NCBI RefSeq assembly: GCF_014697355.1 | Contig: NZ_JACJRQ010000002.1 | Coordinates: 1-64,000, forward strand | Length of the DNA: 64,000 bases | DNA from: Nostoc calcicola FACHB-3891 | Lineage (GTDB): Bacteria; Cyanobacteriota; Cyanobacteriia; Cyanobacteriales; Nostocaceae | Reading direction: 5' to 3' | Shown: piece after piece, positions 63,596 to 64,000 of the stretch | How positions within the stretch are numbered: position 1 is the stretch's first letter | Layout of the letters: each line of letters opens with the position of its first letter | Translations under genes and position numbers: made by a program | The notes under the pieces: generated by a model | The model's input: only the letters and a program-made list of their open reading frames with translations | Database searches by the model: none | Told to the model about the DNA's origin: nothing

Positions 63596-64000
63596 ATGTC
63601 CGATTCCCAAACTGTTAGTGCTGCCGTTGCCAAACTCTACAATACCTATCCCTTTCCGCCGGAAGCTCTGTTAGACGAACCACCTCCGGGGTATAATTGG
63701 CGCTGGAATTGGTTAGCCGCTTATAACTTCTGCACAGGTCAAAAACCCCAAAAGCAAGATATCCGCATTTTAGATGCTGGTTGCGGTACCGGAGTAAGTA
63801 CAGAGTACTTGGTTCACCTCAATCCTCAGGCTTCTGTTGTGGGAATTGACCTCAGTAGCGGTGCTTTGGCTGTAGCAAAAGAACGTTGTCAGCGTTCTGG
63901 CGCTAACCGCGTTGAGTTTCATCACCTCAGCTTGTTTGATGCGGAACAATTACCGGGTGAGTTTGATTTAATTAACTGCGTTGGCGTTTTACATCACACC
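63596..64000 (+). CDS. Class I SAM-dependent methyltransferase (partial, N-terminal 135 residues)
   Basis: The open frame runs off the window edge. It starts MSDSQTVSAAVAKLYNTYPF and has motif I IRILDAGCGTGVSTEYL, motif II VVGIDLSSGALAVA and motif III FDLINCVGVLHHT. The AKLYNTYPFPPE start with this core is a common cyanobacterial methyltransferase of unknown substrate; the C-terminal half is outside the window. Confidence 0.88.
   Translation, partial: MSDSQTVSAAVAKLYNTYPFPPEALLDEPPPGYNWRWNWLAAYNFCTGQKPQKQDIRILDAGCGTGVSTEYLVHLNPQASVVGIDLSSGALAVAKERCQRSGANRVEFHHLSLFDAEQLPGEFDLINCVGVLHHT

Overview
This window is from the chromosome of a filamentous, probably heterocyst-forming cyanobacterium of the Nostoc/Anabaena type. 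It carries the 5' part of psbD (photosystem II D2) and a complete allophycocyanin core operon (apcE-apcA-apcB-apcC). The HIP1 octamer GCGATCGC is frequent. Intergenic regions are full of the short tandem repeats and palindromic repeats typical of Nostoc genomes (GAATTCAG-type, GGGGAGTGTGGG-type, GTAGGGGC palindromes). No plasmid or phage module, CRISPR array, rRNA or intact transposase was seen. One tRNA (Asn, GTT) is present.

Layout. 1-5.4 kb: psbD (partial), a small conserved protein, an ECF-type ATPase, a YacP-like NYN nuclease, tRNA-Asn, a DGAT2-like acyltransferase and D-Ala-D-Ala ligase. 5.6-9.8 kb: membrane and hydrolase genes plus a candidate small RNA with its own promoter and terminator. 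10.3-20.5 kb: the most striking accessory block. It has five tandem double-glycine-leader precursor peptides of bacteriocin type, a C39-peptidase ABC exporter, an HlyD-type fusion protein, and then a kinase-like protein, a response regulator and a CHASE2 sensor kinase that look like dedicated regulation. 20.5-30.4 kb: repeats, a TauE/SafE-like protein fused to a ferric-reductase-like tail, an M28 peptidase, a DUF1400 lipase-like hydrolase, decayed amidohydrolase sequence and a CYTH protein. 30.4-41.5 kb: an AAA+ ATPase and a DUF4255 protein that resemble the ATPase and tube cap of extracellular contractile injection systems. They are divergent from a Ser/Thr kinase with long threonine-bearing repeats and two membrane-anchored Ig-like/WD40 proteins. 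41.5-49.3 kb: a methyltransferase, ftsW, an H-NOX nitric-oxide sensor with its histidine kinase, and a possible small biosynthetic cassette (methyltransferase, haem-oxygenase-like diiron protein, Fe(II)/2OG-like protein). 49.5-54.8 kb: the phycobilisome core operon. 55-64 kb: MITE-like elements, 2-phosphosulfolactate phosphatase, remnants of a toxin-antitoxin pair, an aspartic-protease pair, an EACC1/caspase-FGE operon whose C-terminus looks like a diversity-generating retroelement target, a calerythrin-like EF-hand protein with foreign base composition, and a partial methyltransferase.

How the genes work together. The peptide block reads as a self-contained secretion system: leader peptides end in GG, the C39 domain would cleave them, and ABC plus HlyD would export them. 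The H-NOX gene sits directly upstream of its likely partner kinase. EACC1 and caspase-FGE are separated by one base and probably form one conflict or cell-death unit. The two injection-system genes overlap by ATGA, but no tube, sheath or baseplate gene lies in the window. All functions are inferred from reading the translated sequence; no database search was run.
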